Shown here piece after piece: positions 33,011-35,983 of a DNA stretch of 35,983 bases (position 1 is its first letter; each line of letters starts with the position of its first letter). A program made the position numbers and the translations under genes. The DNA lies in the NCBI RefSeq assembly GCF_011601345.1, contig NZ_JAAORB010000033.1, positions 1 to 35,983 on the forward strand. The letters run 5' to 3'. This DNA comes from Roseovarius gahaiensis (GTDB lineage Bacteria > Pseudomonadota > Alphaproteobacteria > Rhodobacterales > Rhodobacteraceae). The notes beneath the pieces are model-generated. The model did no database searches. It saw only the letters and a program-made list of their open reading frames with translations, and had not been told where the DNA came from.

Positions 33011-33810
33011 GTCCACACCTCATGAAAGTGATGCACCGGGCCGTGGCCGTGGCCCACATGCAACTGGTCCGCCGCACGAATGGCCCCATGTAGCCAAGCA
33101 TGCGCCCGCGCTGTCGCCGATCGTAAATCCAACCCCTTGGCCAAGCCTGCGGCAATTGCCGAGGACATGCTGCATCCGGTGCCGTGGGTATTGCCCGTGG
33201 CGATCCGCGGGGCATCAAAGCTGTGTGTCCCATCATGTTGGATCAAAAGATCTGTGCAGATCGCGTTGGCCGCATGGCCGCCTTTCATCAAAACGGCCGA
33301 TGGCCCCATGGCCAGCAACGCTTGGCCCTGTGCCTGTGCATCGTCGAGTGTTTCGGCTGACCCGGTACTAAGCAACCGCGCGGCCTCGGGCAGGTTTGGG
33401 GTCAACACGGTGGCGCGGGGCAACAAGTGTTCGATCAAGGCGTCAACCGCCTCATCTGCAAGCAAGGGGTCACCGGATTTGGCGACCATCACAGGATCCA
33501 GAACAACCGGCCCTTCATAGTCCCGAAGGGCCTTGGCCACAGACCGCAAGATGCCCGGCGTGCCCAGCATGCCGATCTTGATGGCTGCAATGTCGATATC
33601 CTGAAGCACCGAAGCGATCTGCGCTTCGATCATGGCTTCACTCACCGCGTCGACCGCCTGCACCCCGACCGTGTTTTGCGCGGTAATCCCGGTGATGGCG
33701 CTGGTCCCGTATACGCCAAGGGCCGAAAATGTTTTCAAATCCGCCTGAATACCCGCGCCCCCGCCGCTATCCGAGCCTGCGATTGTAAGGGCCTTGAAAG
33801 GTGTCTGCAT
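33007..33810 (-). CDS. thiD: Hydroxymethylpyrimidine/phosphomethylpyrimidine kinase
   Basis: A 267-residue ribokinase-family enzyme phosphorylating HMP and HMP-phosphate to HMP-pyrophosphate, the partner for ThiE. GSDSGGGAGIQADLKT at 12-27 and the catalytic anion hole GNTHGTGC near residue 210 are present. ATG 33810 has AGGAG eight bases upstream. An in-frame ATG 22 codons earlier lies in the riboswitch expression platform and is rejected. It is the first gene of thiD-O-S-G-E-F. No thiC follows, so HMP must come from thiC elsewhere or from salvage, which ThiD would allow. Confidence 0.96.
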   Translation of the reverse strand: MQTPFKALTIAGSDSGGGAGIQADLKTFSALGVYGTSAITGITAQNTVGVQAVDAVSEAMIEAQIASVLQDIDIAAIKIGMLGTPGILRSVAKALRDYEGPVVLDPVMVAKSGDPLLADEAVDALIEHLLPRATVLTPNLPEAARLLSTGSAETLDDAQAQGQALLAMGPSAVLMKGGHAANAICTDLLIQHDGTHSFDAPRIATGNTHGTGCSMSSAIAAGLAKGLDLRSATARAHAWLHGAIRAADQLHVGHGHGPVHHFHEVWT

Positions 33811-33815
33811 AGTTT

Positions 33816-33840
33816 CGCTCCTGCGGCTTTGGGCAGGGCG
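33816..33840 (-). promoter_or_regulatory. Hairpin sequestering the thiD ribosome-binding site
   Basis: On the minus strand CGCCCTGC (33833-33840) pairs with GCAGGAGCG (33816-33824) over eight bases with one bulged A, loop CCAAAGCC. The AGGAG of thiD is inside the stem, so this is a likely OFF form of the TPP riboswitch acting on translation. No U-run terminator was found in the same stretch. Confidence 0.55.
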
Positions 33841-33880
33841 CATGGGACGCAAGGCACGAAAGCGGCCTCTTGTCATGCTC

Positions 33881-33962
33881 CGTTCCCTCCGCCGGTATTG
33901 TCCGGATCAGGTTCGATGGGTTGGCTACGCCTCTCAGCCCCAAACGGGGCACCCCAACGGAT
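33881..33962 (-). promoter_or_regulatory. TPP (THI-box) riboswitch
   Basis: Read on the minus strand, the conserved thi-box segments appear in order: GGGGTGCCC, GGGGCTGAGAGG, then ACCC, GAACCTGATC and ACCGGCGGAGGGAA. These are the thiamine-pyrophosphate aptamer's P2/J and P4/P5 cores. It lies about 70 bases before thiD with the right orientation. Binding of TPP should lower expression of the thi operon. A hairpin masking the thiD ribosome-binding site follows. Confidence 0.95.
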
Positions 33963-33970
33963 ATACATCT

Positions 33971-33999
33971 AACGTAAACCGATGTTCACAGGCGTTCAA
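33971..33999 (-). promoter_or_regulatory. Candidate promoter of the thi operon
   Basis: On the minus strand TTGAAC (33994-33999), a 17-base spacer and TACGTT (33971-33976) form a fair sigma-70-type promoter. Its start would be only a few bases before the TPP aptamer, as expected for a riboswitch leader. Confidence 0.55.
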
Positions 34000-34126
34000 G
34001 GGATCAAGCACAGTACAAGTCACAGCGCGTTGCTGGGTCGCACCCTTAACGATAGGGCCTGAGGCTCCGGAATTGACTTTTCGAAGGCTAAGATCTGTGA
34101 TTCAGTTCAACCTTCAAAAGGCCCGA

Positions 34127-34234
34127 ATGAACAAGAAAGCCGGAACATCAAAAGACACGCGTGATGGGGTGACCCTACAAGGCAAGCGCACAGCCCAAGC
34201 GCAATTTGTCGCGAAAAAGATCACGAACCCGTAG
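34127..34234 (+). CDS. Possible small basic ORF before matB
   Basis: A 35-codon ORF starting MNKKAGTSKDTRDG and ending KKITNP with TAG at 34232-34234. AAAAGG lies about eight bases before the ATG. The product is strongly basic with no hydrophobic segment. Third-position GC is somewhat lower than in the flanking genes. It is 32 bases before matB on the same strand, so it could be a leader whose translation affects matB, or a small protein. TTGACT at 34074-34079 could be a -35 element without a convincing -10. Not recognised; it may be non-coding. Confidence 0.4.
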   Translation: MNKKAGTSKDTRDGVTLQGKRTAQAQFVAKKITNP

Positions 34235-34266
34235 GCGGGCCTACCGGCCAAAAAAAGGAAATGAAC

Positions 34267-35781
34267 ATGGCAAACCCACTTTATGATCAGTTGTTTGGCA
34301 AACATGCCGGTCAGAACACGCCGTTTCTGTTGCTGCCTGACGGAAGCTGCCTCTGCCATGATGACTTCTTGCAGCAGGCCGCGCAAATCGCGAATACATT
34401 GAACATGTTGGGCCTCACTCCCGGCGATCGCGTTGCAGTTCAGGTCGAGAAGTCCGCACAGTCGCTGGCCGTTTACGCCGCCTGCGCACAAGCCGGTTTG
34501 ATTTTCCTGCCGTTGAATACCGCCTACACCGAAGATGAACTGGCCTATTTCATCGAAAACAGCAGCGCCACGTTGATCCTGTGCGACAGCAGCCGCCAAA
34601 CTGGTATCGCCCCCATCGCCAAGCGGTTGGGCGCACAGTTGGAAACGTTGGATGCTGACGGAAGCGGTAGCCTGATGGACAAGGCCGCCACCTGCGAACG
34701 TCAGTTTGCCACCGTGGACCGAAACGGCGATGATCTGGCGGCGTTCCTTTACACATCCGGGACGACAGGCCGCTCGAAAGGCGCTATGCTGACCCAAGAC
34801 AATCTGTTGTCGAATGCGCAAACCTTGGTGTCGGAGTGGCGGTTTACCGAAAATGACGTGCTGCTGCACGCGCTGCCGATCTTTCATACCCATGGTCTTT
34901 TCGTGGCAACCAATGTGACGCTGATCGCCGGTGGCAGCATGATTTTTCTGCCGAAATTCAATCTCGATCAGATGATCGACTGGCTACCACGTGCCACCAC
35001 AATGATGGGCGTTCCGACATTTTATACCCGGCTGCTAGATGACCCACGCTTTGACCGGGAACTGAGCCAACATATGCGGCTTTTCATCTCTGGATCGGCA
35101 CCGCTTCTTGCCGAAACCCATGTGCAATTTGAAAACCGCACCGGACACCGGATTTTGGAACGCTACGGCATGACCGAAACCAATATGAACACGTCAAACC
35201 CCTACGACGGAGAACGCCGCGCCGGAACGGTTGGTTTTCCGCTGCCGGGCGTGGAGTTGAAAGTGAGCGATCCGGAAACCGGCCAAACCCTGCCCCAAGG
35301 GGAAATCGGCCAAATCGAAGTGCGCGGCCCAAATGTGTTCAAAGGCTATTGGCAAATGCCCCAGAAAACCGCCGAAGAACTGCGTGAAGATGGGTATTTC
35401 ATCACCGGTGATCTGGGACAAATCGATGCCGACGGGTATGTGCACATTGTCGGCCGCAACAAGGATTTGATCATTTCCGGCGGCTACAACATTTACCCCA
35501 AGGAAATCGAACTGGTCCTCGACGAACAGCCGGGCGTTCTGGAAAGCGCCGTGATTGGCGTTCCGCATCCTGATTTCGGCGAAACCGTTGTGGCCGTAGT
35601 GGTTCCGGCGCCCGATCAAACGCCTGACATCGCGGAGATCAAGGCCAACATCGGCGGTTCTCTGGCGGGCTTCAAACACCCCCGCAAGATTGAAATTCTT
35701 GACGCCCTGCCCCGAAATACGATGGGCAAAGTTCAAAAAAATATCCTGCGCGATCGCTATCAGGACATTTTTCAAATCTGA
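34267..35781 (+). CDS. matB: Malonyl-CoA synthetase
   Basis: A 504-residue acyl-CoA synthetase of the ANL superfamily that activates malonate (or methylmalonate) with ATP and CoA. The P-loop LYTSGTTGRSKGAM, the ALPIFHTHGL segment and the A5 motif YGMTETNMN followed by SNPYDGERRAG are typical of MatB. The C-terminal catalytic Lys is in PRNTMGKVQKN. I prefer ATG 34267 because AAGGAA sits about six bases before it; the ATG two codons earlier (34261) is almost touching that site. No matA or malonate transporter gene is visible, as the window continues into a recombinase remnant. Confidence 0.93.
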   Translation: MANPLYDQLFGKHAGQNTPFLLLPDGSCLCHDDFLQQAAQIANTLNMLGLTPGDRVAVQVEKSAQSLAVYAACAQAGLIFLPLNTAYTEDELAYFIENSSATLILCDSSRQTGIAPIAKRLGAQLETLDADGSGSLMDKAATCERQFATVDRNGDDLAAFLYTSGTTGRSKGAMLTQDNLLSNAQTLVSEWRFTENDVLLHALPIFHTHGLFVATNVTLIAGGSMIFLPKFNLDQMIDWLPRATTMMGVPTFYTRLLDDPRFDRELSQHMRLFISGSAPLLAETHVQFENRTGHRILERYGMTETNMNTSNPYDGERRAGTVGFPLPGVELKVSDPETGQTLPQGEIGQIEVRGPNVFKGYWQMPQKTAEELREDGYFITGDLGQIDADGYVHIVGRNKDLIISGGYNIYPKEIELVLDEQPGVLESAVIGVPHPDFGETVVAVVVPAPDQTPDIAEIKANIGGSLAGFKHPRKIEILDALPRNTMGKVQKNILRDRYQDIFQI

Positions 35782-35983
35782 CCCTATCATGCGCTCATCA
35801 ATCAGCAGTCCAAGCCGGATGGCGAGGGCGACGCGCGCGAGGCGATCCGTGGCCTGATCGAAAAGATCGTTGTCACGCCGGTGCCCACGGGCGGCAAGCG
35901 CATGGAGCCGGAGTTATTGTCAAATCTGGTGTTTGAGGGTTCTCGGTCATGCGGCGATCTGGTCTGTGGTTGTGGCTTCAATT
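35782..35983 (+). pseudogene. C-terminal remnant of a large serine recombinase
   Basis: After the matB TGA the same frame stays open to the window end. It encodes a stretch containing EAIRGLIEKIVVTPV and then TGGKRMEPEL, which from memory is typical of the C-terminal region of large serine recombinases. The start and the catalytic domain are missing, and no ribosome-binding site or start codon fits. The following residues (LSNLVFEGSRSCGDLVC) no longer look like the family, so the remnant may be decayed or joined to something else. It abuts matB directly, marking a rearrangement junction. Confidence 0.45.

Noticed and set aside
33794..34126. Long plus-strand frame through the riboswitch joining the small ORF before matB
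   Set aside because: It crosses the TPP aptamer and thi promoter on the other strand. Only the part from 34127 has a plausible start.

Overview
The window looks like chromosomal DNA of a marine alphaproteobacterium of the Rhodobacteraceae (Roseobacter group). This rests on the gene content: an ethylmalonyl-CoA pathway pair (ccr, ecm), a luxR/luxI pair beside ccr, glycolate oxidase glcDEF, a thiDOSGEF operon behind a TPP riboswitch, a stand-alone Lrp/AsnC sensor domain, and GC-rich third codon positions. The species cannot be named from the sequence alone.

Layout. Positions 1-61 are the last 20 codons of what looks like an IS630-type transposase, ending 12 bases before the stop of a small heat-shock protein gene (minus). 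That gene has a 5' leader that folds like a ROSE RNA thermometer. From 719 to 5890 (minus) runs glcD-glcE-small membrane protein-glcF-serine protease. From 5971 to 9734 lie a DUF599 membrane protein, a DUF1244 protein, an N-formylglutamate amidohydrolase-like protein, pyruvate kinase with a LacI-type operator, and a small membrane protein. From 9788 to 15625 are rpmI-rplT with promoter and terminator, then pheS and pheT, separated by a hairpin-rich spacer and a carbon-nitrogen hydrolase. Then come YtoQ and an MscS channel with terminator.

From 17091 to 21073 (minus) a co-oriented block encodes a small upstream ORF, LuxR, LuxI, a RecD-like helicase and an SDR. A perfect TTAA-N7-TTAA (CtrA-type) site lies upstream of the first ORF. 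Upstream of it on the same strand are ccr, with its own terminator, and a PlsB-type acyltransferase. The acyltransferase is divergent from ecm. This places quorum sensing, C2 assimilation (crotonyl-CoA to ethylmalonyl-CoA to methylsuccinyl-CoA) and phospholipid synthesis side by side.

From 26250 to 29471 are a secreted DUF4168 protein with a TTG start, a GNAT acetyltransferase, DeoD, a RAM-domain protein and an orphan LivK-type binding protein. From 29517 to 33999 (minus) a tightly overlapping thiamine operon makes the thiazole moiety and couples it to the pyrimidine. It is controlled by a TPP riboswitch that appears to hide the thiD ribosome-binding site. The window ends with a small basic ORF, matB (malonyl-CoA synthetase), and the C-terminal remnant of a large serine recombinase.

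I see no CRISPR array, tRNA, rRNA, phage block or clearly unknown multi-gene system. The strongest non-textbook items are regulatory or small: the ROSE-like leader, the CtrA box with a small ORF overlapping luxR, the intergenic repeat that supplies the glcE start, and unannotated small ORFs before pheS and matB.
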